Shown one piece after another: positions 1 to 8,769 of a stretch of 34,788 nucleotides of DNA. Within the stretch, counting starts at the first letter, position 1, and the number at the start of each line of letters is the position of its first letter. The stretch covers positions 1-34,788 of the forward strand of contig CAYSWK010000010.1 of assembly GCA_964434735.1 (NCBI GenBank), written 5' to 3'. The notes beneath the pieces were generated by a model. It searched no databases, had not been told where the DNA came from, and saw only the letters and a list, made by a program, of their open reading frames with translations. Position numbers and translations under genes: made by a program. The stretch comes from CAYSWK01 sp964434735 (lineage in GTDB: Archaea; Micrarchaeota; Micrarchaeia; Anstonellales; Bilamarchaeaceae).

Positions 1-441
1 AACTTTTTCTGGATCAGGTATTTTACACAGTTTTATTTTAGAAAATTTTCCAAGAATTTTTGAAGCGTGTGCTTCACGCTCTTTTTTGGAAACGCCATAA
101 ATAGACATGGGCAAAGCAACGTTTTCAAGTGCAGTTAAACTGGGAATAAGGTTGAACGTCTGAAAAACAAATCCTATTTTCTTGCCACGCACTTTTGCTT
201 TCGAATCATCATCAAGCTTTGAAGTTTCAATACCGTCAACATATACTTTGCCAGAAGTAGGGGAATCAAGAAGCCCCAAAATATGAAGAAGGGTTGACTT
301 TCCGGAACCCGAAGGCCCTACTATTGAAATGAAGTCATTTTCAAGAATAGTGAGTGACAAATCTTCCAGTGCATTGAGCGTACGCTCACCCATTTGATAG
401 GATTTTACAACATTTTTAAGTTCAAGCACTGCCTTTGGCAT
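1..441 (-). CDS. ABC transporter ATP-binding protein, MacB/LolD type (partial, 3' end outside window)
   Basis: This is my own translation of the minus strand from an ATG at 441; the frame stays open to the window edge, so the C-terminal half is missing. The visible 147 residues hold a Walker A GPSGSGKST near residue 40 and a Q-loop region FVFQTFNLIPSLTALENV near residue 90. The Q-loop wording and the spacing are typical of the LolD/MacB/FtsE-like ATPases that energise MacB-type permeases for lipoprotein, peptide or drug export. The signature and Walker B motifs lie off the edge. A partner permease would be expected downstream, to the left of the window. A TATA-like box at 463-477 is centred about 25 nt before the ATG, so the mRNA is probably leaderless. 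Confidence 0.9.
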   Translation of the reverse strand, partial: MPKAVLELKNVVKSYQMGERTLNALEDLSLTILENDFISIVGPSGSGKSTLLHILGLLDSPTSGKVYVDGIETSKLDDDSKAKVRGKKIGFVFQTFNLIPSLTALENVALPMSIYGVSKKEREAHASKILGKFSKIKLCKIPDPEKV

Positions 442-462
442 AAAAAGACTACCAACTCATAG

Positions 463-477
463 TTTATATATATTAAA
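463..477. promoter_or_regulatory. Shared TATA-like promoter between the ABC ATPase gene and ahcY
   Basis: TTTATATATATTAAA lies in the 83-nt divergent gap. Read leftward it is about 25-28 nt before the ABC gene ATG (leaderless). Read rightward it predicts a start near 494, leaving a leader of about 30 nt with a GTGAG ribosome-binding site before ahcY. No other AT-rich box is visible in the gap. Confidence 0.6.
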
Positions 478-524
478 GACAAAGAATAATTGGATACGAA
501 ACAATTTTGATAAAACGTGAGAAT

Positions 525-1772
525 ATGAGCGAATATAGCGTAAAGGATATTTCACTTGCAGAACAAGGAATGAAAAATATTGAAATGGCCGAACGAAGAA
601 TGGGCGCACTTCTTGAGATCAAAAAGAAATTTGCACATGAGAAACCGTTTGCCGGAATGACAATTGGGATGGCACTCCATGTTACGAAAGAAACAGCAGT
701 GCTTGTACGAACGCTTGTTGCAGGCGGGGCCACAGTTGCAATAACCGGATGCAACCCCCTCTCAACGCAGGATGACGTTGCTGCGGCACTTGCAAAGGAA
801 GGCGTAAAAGTATATGCAAAAAAAGGGGAAACAAAGGAAGAGTATTATGAGTATCTCAATGCAGTAATTAAACAAAACCCCCAGATTACTATTGATGACG
901 GTTGTGACCTGGTAAGCGAAATCCACACCAAACACCCGGAACTTATTAAAACAATTATTGGAGGCTGCGAAGAAACAACCACCGGAGTAATCAGGCTCCA
1001 TGCAATGCAGCGGGACAAGGCGCTCAAATACCCTGTTATTGCAGTGAATGACAATAAAACAAAACATTTGCTTGACAATTATTATGGAACGGGCCAATCA
1101 ACTTTGGACGGCATATTGCGTGCAACAAATATCCTTTTTGCAGGAAAAACATTAGTGGTTTGCGGGTATGGCGACTGCGGCAAGGGGGTTGCGCAAAAAG
1201 CACATGGTTTGGGATCGAATATCATCGTTGTTGAAGTTGATGCTTTCCGCGCACTTCAAGCAGTGCTTGACGGGTATCGCGTAATGCCTTTGCTTGAGGC
1301 TGCAAAAATAGGAGACGTATTCGTAACCGTAACGGGAAACAAGAACGTGCTAGATGAAAAGCACTTTGCCGTAATGAAAGACGGGGCAATACTTGCAAAC
1401 TCAGGGCACTTTGATGCGGAAATCAACATGAAGTATCTTGCTGATCATGGAAAAAAGAGAAATATCAGGCCTTACTTTGATGAGTACACGCTCGGTTCAA
1501 GAAAAATATTTGTATGCGGTGAAGGCAGGTTGGTTAATTTGGCCGCTGCAGAAGGGCATCCTTCAGAAGTTATGGCAACCTCTTTTGCCGGGCAAGCACT
1601 TTCGTGCGAATATTTAGTGAAGAATAAGGGGAAATTAAGCGGAGTAGTTACGCTTCCTGCTTCGGTTGATGACGAAATTGCAAAATTACAACTCAAGGCG
1701 ATGGGAGTGCACTTTGACACGCTTACTGAAGAGCAGAAGAAGTACCTCAATTCCTGGAGCGAAGGAACGTAA
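525..1772 (+). CDS. ahcY: Adenosylhomocysteinase (S-adenosyl- or S-inosyl-homocysteine hydrolase)
   Basis: A 415-residue NAD-dependent hydrolase that splits S-adenosylhomocysteine to homocysteine and adenosine, removing the product inhibitor of SAM-dependent methyltransferases. Visible marks: LHVTKETA near residue 50 (substrate binding), NPLSTQDDVAAAL, the NAD-binding GYGDCGKG near residue 215, and NSGHFDAEI. The C-terminus is short, lacking the Lys/Tyr tail of the eukaryotic enzyme, as usual in archaea and Thermotoga-type enzymes. I chose ATG 525, six codons inside the longest frame, because GTGAG lies just upstream. A T-rich terminator follows. An MTA/SAH deaminase gene at 14171 could convert the substrate to S-inosylhomocysteine first, as described for methanogens; the retained Thr/Glu pair in LHVTKETA fits the ordinary adenosine substrate, but this is weak evidence. 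Confidence 0.95.
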   Translation: MSEYSVKDISLAEQGMKNIEMAERRMGALLEIKKKFAHEKPFAGMTIGMALHVTKETAVLVRTLVAGGATVAITGCNPLSTQDDVAAALAKEGVKVYAKKGETKEEYYEYLNAVIKQNPQITIDDGCDLVSEIHTKHPELIKTIIGGCEETTTGVIRLHAMQRDKALKYPVIAVNDNKTKHLLDNYYGTGQSTLDGILRATNILFAGKTLVVCGYGDCGKGVAQKAHGLGSNIIVVEVDAFRALQAVLDGYRVMPLLEAAKIGDVFVTVTGNKNVLDEKHFAVMKDGAILANSGHFDAEINMKYLADHGKKRNIRPYFDEYTLGSRKIFVCGEGRLVNLAAAEGHPSEVMATSFAGQALSCEYLVKNKGKLSGVVTLPASVDDEIAKLQLKAMGVHFDTLTEEQKKYLNSWSEGT

Positions 1773-1773
1773 T

Positions 1774-1793
1774 CTTATTTTTTATCTTTTTAT
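1774..1793 (+). terminator. T-rich archaeal terminator after ahcY
   Basis: The run TCTTATTTTTTATCTTTTTA starts immediately after the ahcY stop codon. Archaeal polymerase terminates at such U-tracts. A 6-bp inverted repeat (GAGTAT 1799-1804, ATACTC 1818-1823) follows but lies after the T-run, so it is not a classical intrinsic hairpin. Confidence 0.55.
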
Positions 1794-1872
1794 TGAATGA
1801 GTATACCTAGGTCTGAAATACTCGCTCCGACGTAAAAGAAATAGGTGAGCAGACGGACTGCAAAGATTCGGA

Positions 1873-1880
1873 TTTATAAA
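1873..1880 (+). promoter_or_regulatory. TATA box for the aIF2-beta / aIF1A / rio1 cluster
   Basis: TTTATAAA is centred about 27 nt before the aIF2-beta ATG at 1904. This spacing predicts transcription starting at or within a few bases of the start codon, meaning a leaderless or nearly leaderless mRNA. Confidence 0.6.
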
Positions 1881-1903
1881 CATCTCCATAGGAATACGTA
1901 TGT

Positions 1904-2317
1904 ATGAACAATGAGAAGGATTACGAAGGATTACTTTCAAACATATACGATAATCTCCCGACAAAAGGAATTTCAAGCGGCGAACGATTTGAGATACCGA
2001 AATTCGAATCATTTGTCGAAGGTGTAAAAACAGTCGTGAAGAATTTTTCACAGGTGTGCGATAAAATACGCCGTGACAAGGAATTCATCTCAAAGCTTCT
2101 TTCAAAGGAATTGGCTGTTCCGGTTGAAGTACAAGGAGACAGGCTTATTCTTCATAGAAAATTAAGTTCGGATATGCTTCAGAAAAAACTGGATGATTTA
2201 GTACTTAAGTATGTCATGTGCAGGCAATGCAAAAAGCCAGATACGCATATTAATGAAACGGCAGGCGTAAAGCAACTGGTATGCGAAGCATGCGGTGCAC
2301 GAAATACGATTAGATGA
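1904..2317 (+). CDS. Translation initiation factor aIF2 subunit beta
   Basis: A 137-residue protein, the usual size for archaeal aIF2-beta, which forms the heterotrimeric aIF2 that brings initiator Met-tRNA to the small ribosomal subunit. The N-terminal segment ends in the central IF2-beta fold (EIPKFESFVEG around residues 30-40, HRKL near 85). The C-terminal zinc ribbon has C106-x2-C109 and C127-x2-C130, ending GARNTIR. The start codon follows a TATA box by about 27 nt. It is first of a three-gene translation cluster with aIF1A (10-nt gap) and Rio1, an arrangement common in archaea. Confidence 0.93.
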   Translation: MNNEKDYEGLLSNIYDNLPTKGISSGERFEIPKFESFVEGVKTVVKNFSQVCDKIRRDKEFISKLLSKELAVPVEVQGDRLILHRKLSSDMLQKKLDDLVLKYVMCRQCKKPDTHINETAGVKQLVCEACGARNTIR

Positions 2318-2318
2318 T

Positions 2319-2324
2319 GGTGAT
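2319..2324 (+). promoter_or_regulatory. Ribosome-binding site deciding the aIF1A TTG start
   Basis: GGTGAT overlaps the region just after the aIF2-beta stop codon and sits 3 nt before the TTG start. It complements the conserved archaeal 16S rRNA 3' end and supports an otherwise doubtful TTG start. Confidence 0.6.
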
Positions 2325-2327
2325 TGA

Positions 2328-2681
2328 TTGGGATATGGCGGAAACAGATATTACAGCAATAACAAAAAGAAAAAACCAGCGGGTCCAGCTCCAACAGTAG
2401 AGAGCGAGGAACGAAGAATGAAGATGCCCCGTGACGGGGAAGTGATGGGCCTTGTTATCGGATTGCTTGGGGGCTCACGCATGGCAGTTTCCTGCAAGGA
2501 TGGCAAGGAACGAATCTGCAGAATCCCTGGAAGAATGAAAAACTCCATTTGGGTTCGTGATGGGGATATTGTCATCATAAAACCTTGGGAAATTGAAGGG
2601 GAAAAGAAAGGAGATGTCGTATGGAGATATACGCCTATCCAGGCAAGAATCCTCAAGGAACGCGGAGTCATAAAAACATAA
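2328..2681 (+). CDS. Translation initiation factor aIF1A (TTG start)
   Basis: A 117-residue OB-fold initiation factor that binds the ribosomal A site region and promotes scanning-competent or start-selecting conformations. The S1/IF1-like core has RMKMPRDGEVMGLVIGLLGG, then RICRIPGRMKNSIWVRDGDIV, which is diagnostic of eIF1A/aIF1A. The first 25 residues are a basic, Gly/Asn-rich tail. I accept the TTG at 2328 as the start because GGTGAT, a strong match to the 16S anti-Shine-Dalgarno, lies 3 nt upstream at 2319-2324 and no ATG occurs in frame before the conserved core except a Met inside it. Translation is likely coupled to aIF2-beta. Confidence 0.93.
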   Translation: MGYGGNRYYSNNKKKKPAGPAPTVESEERRMKMPRDGEVMGLVIGLLGGSRMAVSCKDGKERICRIPGRMKNSIWVRDGDIVIIKPWEIEGEKKGDVVWRYTPIQARILKERGVIKT

Positions 2682-2737
2682 TGTCCGACTTACGCGGTTT
2701 AAACGACCGCATGAAAGAAGGGCAATAGGGTCTTTTA

Positions 2738-3463
2738 ATGACTAAGAAAAGATCTAAGGAAAATTTTCTTCTCAAAGAGCGTTCAAAAATAGAAAGTGAA
2801 GTTTTTGACAGGATGACACTCACTGTGCTTTCAAAAATGATGAAAAAAGGCATTATTGACACGGTCGAGTACCCTATTTCTACCGGAAAGGAAGCAAACG
2901 TGTTTATGGCAAAAACCCCGGAAGGGTCGATTATTGCCATAAAAATATACAAGGTAACTACGAGTGCGTTTTTTAGAAAAGATGCATATATTGTTGCAGA
3001 CCCCCGGTTCAAAAAAATAAAGCATGATGAAAAGGGACTTGTGAACGAGTTTGCAAACAAGGAAATGAAAAACCTTAAGGCATGCGAAGCGGCAGGAGTG
3101 CATTGCCCTAAACCCTTGTATCATGACAAGAATGTCATTGTGATGCAATTTTTAGGAGAGGGGGAACTTCCCTATCCAACGCTGATTCAAATCGGGAATG
3201 CAACTGAGGAACAGCTTGAGTCAATACTTGAGGATATGAAGAAAATGTATCGTGCGGGAATCGTGCATGGAGATGTGAGTGAGTATAATATCCTCATTGG
3301 GCCGGTCCCTTATATCATTGATTTTGGGCAGGGAGTTTCGGTGAAGCATCCAAAGGCGATGGAATTTTTAGAAAGAGATGTTTTCAACGTTCTTCATTAC
3401 TTTGCAAAGTTTGGGTTTGAACGAGATGTGGAAAAAGTTATGAAGTGGATTCGTCAAATGTGA
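2738..3463 (+). CDS. rio1: Rio1-family serine kinase/ATPase
   Basis: A 241-residue atypical kinase that in archaea and eukaryotes acts in late maturation of the small ribosomal subunit. The RIO P-loop STGKEANV is at residues 48-55, the ATP-binding Lys at about 69, the catalytic loop HGDVSEYN at 177-184, and the metal-binding IDFGQ at 194-198. All catalytic residues are present. The length fits archaeal Rio1 with almost no C-terminal extension. It follows aIF1A after 56 nt, a gap holding a small GCGGT/ACCGC hairpin (2695-2711), so it may be a separate transcript or a processed one. Its last 26 nt overlap the convergent gene at 3438. Confidence 0.93.
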   Translation: MTKKRSKENFLLKERSKIESEVFDRMTLTVLSKMMKKGIIDTVEYPISTGKEANVFMAKTPEGSIIAIKIYKVTTSAFFRKDAYIVADPRFKKIKHDEKGLVNEFANKEMKNLKACEAAGVHCPKPLYHDKNVIVMQFLGEGELPYPTLIQIGNATEEQLESILEDMKKMYRAGIVHGDVSEYNILIGPVPYIIDFGQGVSVKHPKAMEFLERDVFNVLHYFAKFGFERDVEKVMKWIRQM

Positions 3464-4103
3464 CGCCATACTTCTGTTCTAGATGAATACGTTCCTTGGA
3501 CCAGTCGCATGAAGGAATTTTTAATATCCGATCCAATTCAGCATTTAGTGCATCGCAAAACCCAACGAGAGGTTTTTTTGATTCTAAATAATTACCAACA
3601 AAATAAGCAAGTGCAAGAATACGTTCTCTATAATCCTGAGGAAATTGAGCTTTGGGCAGGAAAATCTCCCTTTCGTATTGTTCATCAGACGAACTGATGC
3701 CATGCAATAGACCAACAATAGGATTATCATGCGCAAGAGGTCCAAGTATCAAGTACATCCTAATTCCTTCTGCCTGCTGAGTTGCAAAGGGTACAGTCAA
3801 AGTCATAGTATACAGTCCTAATTCCTGCGCGTGCGTGTCTGCCTCAAACTCAACCTTAATGCCCCCTGGAAAACCCTTAATCAAGATATGATGGTATTCG
3901 GTAAATCCCCCATGCCTAAATTGCCTAACAGTACTGTACGAAATAAGCTGAGGTTTTCCGATCGTGCATGGTGCCAAAAGATACTGCTCAAGGTCCTTGC
4001 GATACACAAGCAGTTCATTTTGTTGTCTTGCAAGTGCCGTGCATTGGGGTGTTTGAGAACCTGAAGATTGTTTATCATAAGGATATAAAATTCTGAATTT
4101 CAT
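3438..4103 (-). CDS. Hypothetical protein, 221 residues
   Basis: I do not recognise this family. The protein is soluble-looking, with no signal peptide or membrane segment, and has a mixed beta-rich centre (RQFRHGGFTEYHHILIKGF, VEFEADTHAQELGLYTMTL). A cluster of His residues around positions 85-91 and a DTHAQE segment could bind metal, but no known motif fits. I chose the ATG at 4103 because a TATA-like stretch (TTTTAAAAAA, 4127-4136) lies about 27 nt upstream, the spacing seen at many other starts here. The 3' end overlaps Rio1 by 26 nt tail to tail. Upstream is argS on the same strand, but the separate TATA box argues for independent transcription. Confidence 0.75.
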   Translation of the reverse strand: MKFRILYPYDKQSSGSQTPQCTALARQQNELLVYRKDLEQYLLAPCTIGKPQLISYSTVRQFRHGGFTEYHHILIKGFPGGIKVEFEADTHAQELGLYTMTLTVPFATQQAEGIRMYLILGPLAHDNPIVGLLHGISSSDEQYEREIFLPKAQFPQDYRERILALAYFVGNYLESKKPLVGFCDALNAELDRILKIPSCDWSKERIHLEQKYGVTFDESTS

Positions 4104-4148
4104 AAACCATATCATATTATAACGATTTTAAAAAAGAAATGAAATTAT

Positions 4149-5810
4149 TTACATCCTTTCAGGTACGCCGATTCCTAAAAGGGATAGTCCGTTTTTTATT
4201 ACTTCGGCCGTTGCCTTTACCAATGCACGACGGGTTTGGATGATTTCCTTTGATTCGGCATCATTTACCCTGCAAGCAGCATAGAAGGAGGAAAAGGTTG
4301 CACTAAGCTTCAAGAGATAGCCGCAAACAGTATGAGGTGCAAAATTCTTTGCTGCATTCTCAACCGTATCCTGGTATTGGCACAAGAGATGGGCAAGCGC
4401 ACGTTCTTCAGGCACTAGTGTGACAGGGTGCGGATGCGCTTTTTCACTCGATTTCTCAAGAATACGAAGACAGCGGACATATGCGTATTGCACATAGGCA
4501 CCAGTATCCCCTTCAAAACTTACTGCTTGTTTTGGATCAAAGGTTATTGACTTGTCCGCTGAGATGCGAAGGAAAGCGAATTTAAGTGAGCCAAGACCGA
4601 TGGTTGATGCGAGCTCCTTTGAAGGGGCTTCATTGCGGGTTTTGATTTCCGCATCAGCAAGCTCGATGACTTCATCGATGACATCTTCAAGAAGGATCAT
4701 GTTTCCCTTACGGGTAGAGAATTTGCCTGCAGTACTTATGACAGTTCCAAAACCGGTGTGAACCATCTTATCTGCGTAGGGCCTTCCAAGAAGCTTCATG
4801 GTAAGGAAAAGTTGCTTGAAATGCAAAACCTGCTCTGCCGCAGTGCAGATGAACGAGAGATCGAAATGATATTTTGCATATTTGTAATCTGCCAACGCAA
4901 GGTCGCGCGTAAGGTAAAGCGTCGTTTGGTTGCTTCGCATGATGATGGTGTTTGGAAGGCCATGAGGCTCAAGTTCCAAAAGCATGCTGCCATTTTCCTG
5001 CAAGGATGCAAGCTTATGGGAAACGCATTCCTCAACACAACGTTTTGAAGGGGCAACAAACTGGGATTCTCCTACAAACTCATCAAAGGAAATCCCAAGT
5101 TTTGAATAAAGACGATTGAAAGAATTTAAGGAAACCTCACGAACGTAGGAAAGACGCTTTTGGATTTTTAAGTCTGCAGACTCAATTGCTTCCACAATGG
5201 TTCGCACTTCTTCCTGAACTTCCTTATTTTCCTCTTCATTACTTACTTGAATATAATACTGGACAATGGCCTTTTCATCGGTTGGCTTGGGCAAATTTGT
5301 ATAATGCTCAAGTGCGTACATGAGTTTTGCAACTTGGGTTCCTGAATCCCCCAAGTAATTCATACGAACGACGTCATAACCCGTTGATTCCAAAAGATGA
5401 GCAACCGCCTCACCATAGATGGTTCCACGCAAATGACCCACATGAAGAGGCTTTCCCAAATTGGGTGAGGAAAATTCAACAACTGCCTTTTTCTTTTTAG
5501 AATGCTTTTTTGGAACGGATGAATACGTTGCACACTCAAGCAGAACTTCAGGAGCAAGTGAAATGTTGATGTAGGGGCCTTCAGCAGTTACCGTTCCAAG
5601 GTTACCTAATTTTATTTTTGAAGCGAGTTCCTTGGCAAGCACAATGGGGCTTGTTTTTCTTTCTTTGGCAAGAGAAAATGCAAGCTTGCATGCAAGGTCG
5701 GCCTGCCCCGATTTAGGAAGTTCGAGTGAGGAAAACGCAGCTTCAAGTGGGACTGAAGCGGCATCACAAATATGTTTTGCTATTGAAGATTTGAGTTCAT
5801 CAAAATGCAT
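4149..5810 (-). CDS. argS: Arginyl-tRNA synthetase
   Basis: A 553-residue class I synthetase charging tRNA-Arg. The N-terminal Add-1 domain covers roughly residues 1-95. The catalytic domain has SSPNLGKPLHVGHLRG (HIGH motif HVGH at 123-126), NYLGDSGTQ, and the KMSKS-equivalent STRKGN near residue 368. The DALR anticodon-binding domain follows, with the usual GAYVQYAYVR motif at its start and a C-terminal PERM. Length and motif order match full-size ArgS. It starts 9 nt after the purL stop codon, on the same strand, so the two are probably co-transcribed. Confidence 0.96.
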   Translation of the reverse strand: MHFDELKSSIAKHICDAASVPLEAAFSSLELPKSGQADLACKLAFSLAKERKTSPIVLAKELASKIKLGNLGTVTAEGPYINISLAPEVLLECATYSSVPKKHSKKKKAVVEFSSPNLGKPLHVGHLRGTIYGEAVAHLLESTGYDVVRMNYLGDSGTQVAKLMYALEHYTNLPKPTDEKAIVQYYIQVSNEEENKEVQEEVRTIVEAIESADLKIQKRLSYVREVSLNSFNRLYSKLGISFDEFVGESQFVAPSKRCVEECVSHKLASLQENGSMLLELEPHGLPNTIIMRSNQTTLYLTRDLALADYKYAKYHFDLSFICTAAEQVLHFKQLFLTMKLLGRPYADKMVHTGFGTVISTAGKFSTRKGNMILLEDVIDEVIELADAEIKTRNEAPSKELASTIGLGSLKFAFLRISADKSITFDPKQAVSFEGDTGAYVQYAYVRCLRILEKSSEKAHPHPVTLVPEERALAHLLCQYQDTVENAAKNFAPHTVCGYLLKLSATFSSFYAACRVNDAESKEIIQTRRALVKATAEVIKNGLSLLGIGVPERM

Positions 5811-5819
5811 GGTAAAAAC

Positions 5820-8717
5820 CTACTTTGCCAAACCGTTTGCCCAGGAATGCTTAAGACGCTCAAGCTCCTCATTTACTAGGAAACGGTCGCCTTTACGGAT
5901 AACAAATCGCTTGTCGCCGCGTACACGTCCAACCTTACCAAACGGATTTCCTGCCAAGAGTTCCTCAAAACGGGCGGAGTGCTCAGGTTTTACTGAGACT
6001 ACAAAGCGACTTGGTGATTCGCTGAAGAGAAGTGCGTCTTCCTGCTCCGTAGCGCGCGGTGCGCTTGAAAGGTCGGCATCACAGCCAAAGCCTGAGGAAA
6101 ATGCTGACTCACTCAGGGCAACTGCAAGGCCGCCATCTGAAATATCATGGCATGAGGCGACAATTCCCTCCTCCATTGCCTGGGAAAGTGCACGGTAAAG
6201 GGAAAATGCTTTTTCCATGTTGAGTGAAGGGTTCTTTGCACCAATTCCGTTGAAGAGGTGATAATACTGGCTGCCTCCAAGCTCTCCGGTTGTTTCACCT
6301 AAAAGATAGATATTGTCTCCCGGTGCCTTGAAATCCATAGAAACTGCCTTTCGCACATCATCGATTTTCCCAAGCACAGTAACAAGAAGAGTGGGTTTTA
6401 TCGAATGCTTCATATCTGCACCGTAATAATCATTCTTCATGCTGTCCTTGCCTGAAATGAGAGGGATGCCAAAATGGGTTGTGCAATCATACAGTGAAAT
6501 GCATGCACGCACAAGTTGTGCAAGCTTATAAGGCCCATCAGGAGTTTTTTCGGATTGAACCGGGTCTGGCCAGCTGAAATTGTCAAGGCAGGAAAGATAA
6601 CCTATTTTTGCACCGACGCAAATGGCGTTCCTGACAGCCTCATCAAAACTCAATGCTGCCATATCATAACTGTCCTGGACAACAAAGGGATTGATGCCAT
6701 GGGAAACTACTATGCCTTCATAGGAATCAGGAAGCGGTTTTATAACTGCGGCATCATTGGGGCCTTTTGAAAAGGGCTTAATGACAGACATTGCCTTGAC
6801 TTCATGATCGAAAAGACGGACAACCGATTCCTTTGAAGCAATAGTTGGTGAAGCAAGGAGCATATGTAAAATAGTTGAAAGGTCGGTTTCATTGATGACG
6901 GGGTCGCTAAATGCTTTTTTCTTCCACGTAGCCGAAAGCTTAAACGTGGGGACACCATTGTGAAGGAATTCCATCGGTAAGTATGCCACTGTTTTTCCAA
7001 GGTAGGTGCATTCAAAGAAACCGGAATCAGTAAACGTGCCAACGGCTGTTGCTTCAACATCGTGCTTTTTAGCGATTTTTTGGATTTTCTTCAAATTCTC
7101 CTCATCAACTGAGATAGTCATGCGTTCCTGGGACTCTGAAATAAGGATTTCCCAAGGTTCCAAACCGGGATATTTCAATGGTGCCTTGTCAAGCTCGATG
7201 ACGCATCCACCTGAAAGCTGGGCAAGCTCACCGATACTTGAAGAGATGCCGCCGGCACCATTGTCAGTTACTGCGGAGTATAATCCAAGGTCACGACATT
7301 CAACAAGGAAATCAAAGAGTTTCTTTTGGGTGAACGGATCGCCGATCTGGACAACGGATTGGGGAACGTGTGGATCAAGCACCTGCGAAGAAAAGGTTGC
7401 GCCATGTATCCCGTCTTTTCCGATTCTTCCACCAACCATTACTGCTTTCATGCCTTTTGTGATTGATTTTTCAGAACTCGGGTTTCCGTTTACCACTGCG
7501 GGCAAAAGGCCGACCGTTCCGCAGTATACTAATGGACGAGTAGTGTATGAGGAATCAAATACGATACTTCCGTTTACAGTTGGGATTCCCATCTTGTTGC
7601 CGCCGTGCTCGATTCCTTTTACCACACCTTGCATGATTTTTCTTGGAGGGATTACTCCTCTTGGAACGTCTGTTGCATGGGGCGGCCCAAAACAAAGGAC
7701 GTCAAGGTTTGCGATTGGGAGGGCGCCCATACCCGTTCCCATAATGTCCCTTTGGACACCAAGAACCCCCGTGAGTGCTCCGCCGTAAGGGTCAAGCGCA
7801 GAGGGAGAATTGTGAGTTTCAACTTTTATTGCAATGTCATAAGCATGATTGAATTTGATGATTCCGCCGTTGTCCTTGAAGACGCTCACGATGTAGGGCT
7901 TTTTTATGGATTCGGTTGAACCCCTAATAAATGTCTTGAAAAGGGAATGGATAATATGACGCTCACCATCCTCATCATAATCAATGGTTGCGTTGAAAAT
8001 TTTATGCTTGCAGTGCTCGCTCCAGGTTTGGGCAAGGCATTCCAATTCAACATCGGTGGGGGTTGCAGGAAGGCCTTTTTTCTTTCTTGAGGCTACGGTT
8101 GAAGGGGCAAGGAAATGGTCGCGGATTACCTTGAGCTCTTCAACTGAGAGGGAAAGGAGACGTTCTTTTGCAAGCAAAGCCATTCTTGTATCTGAATCGG
8201 GAATATCGACGAATTCAATGGTGGGCTGCTTTTTGATTTCAACGCGGGGAACTTCGCACGTGGAAGGTTGGTGGGGCTTGAAGAAATGGGCACGTTCTAT
8301 AACGGGGTTGTGAAGTGATTTTGAGATATCAAAAAGCTGCTGCTCAGATACGGAGCCGTCAAGCACGTAGGTGCGTACAAAATAAACATCGGGGGATTTT
8401 CCAAGGAAATCGTAAATTGCCTCCTTTGCCGTTTGGCCGATGTTGTCAGTAACGCCCGGCAAGAAAGAAATTTCAATGCGGTGGGAGGTGTTGAAAATGC
8501 TGTTTGAGATGTCAACATCGTGAACGATCGAATCGACAAAAATTCCTGAAGCAATACTTTTCAGCTCCTGGGGTGAGAACTCTTTGTCAATAAAATAAGT
8601 TTCAACAATGCGGGCAGAAACAACAGGGTACCCCTGTGACTTAAGTGAACGAAGGAATGCAGCACTTGAGGTATCAAGTGATGTATCACGCATAAAGATA
8701 TCGATGCGGCTTACCAT
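5820..8717 (-). CDS. purL: Phosphoribosylformylglycinamidine synthase, PurS-like domain fused to PurL, no glutaminase
   Basis: A 965-residue enzyme of purine synthesis that converts FGAR to FGAM using ATP and ammonia or glutamine-derived ammonia. Residues about 1-150 resemble the PurS-type N-terminal domain of large PurL (two similar alpha/beta halves). A linker follows with LAQTWSEHCKHK at 228-239, then the synthase AIRS-like repeats with ETHNSPSALDPYGG and GKDSMKND. It ends after the second repeat (VGRVRGDKRFVI), so the C-terminal class I glutaminase (Cys-His-Glu) of the 1300-residue form is absent. A separate purQ must supply it and is not in the window. I chose ATG 8717 over GTG 8726 because GTGAT lies 4 nt upstream. 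AT-rich TTAAAA around 8757 may be its TATA box. Confidence 0.93.
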   Translation of the reverse strand: MVSRIDIFMRDTSLDTSSAAFLRSLKSQGYPVVSARIVETYFIDKEFSPQELKSIASGIFVDSIVHDVDISNSIFNTSHRIEISFLPGVTDNIGQTAKEAIYDFLGKSPDVYFVRTYVLDGSVSEQQLFDISKSLHNPVIERAHFFKPHQPSTCEVPRVEIKKQPTIEFVDIPDSDTRMALLAKERLLSLSVEELKVIRDHFLAPSTVASRKKKGLPATPTDVELECLAQTWSEHCKHKIFNATIDYDEDGERHIIHSLFKTFIRGSTESIKKPYIVSVFKDNGGIIKFNHAYDIAIKVETHNSPSALDPYGGALTGVLGVQRDIMGTGMGALPIANLDVLCFGPPHATDVPRGVIPPRKIMQGVVKGIEHGGNKMGIPTVNGSIVFDSSYTTRPLVYCGTVGLLPAVVNGNPSSEKSITKGMKAVMVGGRIGKDGIHGATFSSQVLDPHVPQSVVQIGDPFTQKKLFDFLVECRDLGLYSAVTDNGAGGISSSIGELAQLSGGCVIELDKAPLKYPGLEPWEILISESQERMTISVDEENLKKIQKIAKKHDVEATAVGTFTDSGFFECTYLGKTVAYLPMEFLHNGVPTFKLSATWKKKAFSDPVINETDLSTILHMLLASPTIASKESVVRLFDHEVKAMSVIKPFSKGPNDAAVIKPLPDSYEGIVVSHGINPFVVQDSYDMAALSFDEAVRNAICVGAKIGYLSCLDNFSWPDPVQSEKTPDGPYKLAQLVRACISLYDCTTHFGIPLISGKDSMKNDYYGADMKHSIKPTLLVTVLGKIDDVRKAVSMDFKAPGDNIYLLGETTGELGGSQYYHLFNGIGAKNPSLNMEKAFSLYRALSQAMEEGIVASCHDISDGGLAVALSESAFSSGFGCDADLSSAPRATEQEDALLFSESPSRFVVSVKPEHSARFEELLAGNPFGKVGRVRGDKRFVIRKGDRFLVNEELERLKHSWANGLAK

Positions 8718-8769
8718 AAAGATCACGTAGAAATAGAAGACTATTCACGGTGAGGTTTTAATAGACTAT

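Noticed and set aside
1795..1860. Possible C/D box guide RNA between ahcY and aIF2-beta (ATGAG, CTGA, GGTGAG, CTGC)
   Set aside because: The boxes deviate from the RTGATGA and CTGA consensus, and the terminal stem is absent, so it is not supportable.
7006..7788. A 260-codon plus-strand open frame opposite purL
   Set aside because: It is a shadow of the conserved purL coding sequence, with no independent promoter or family similarity.
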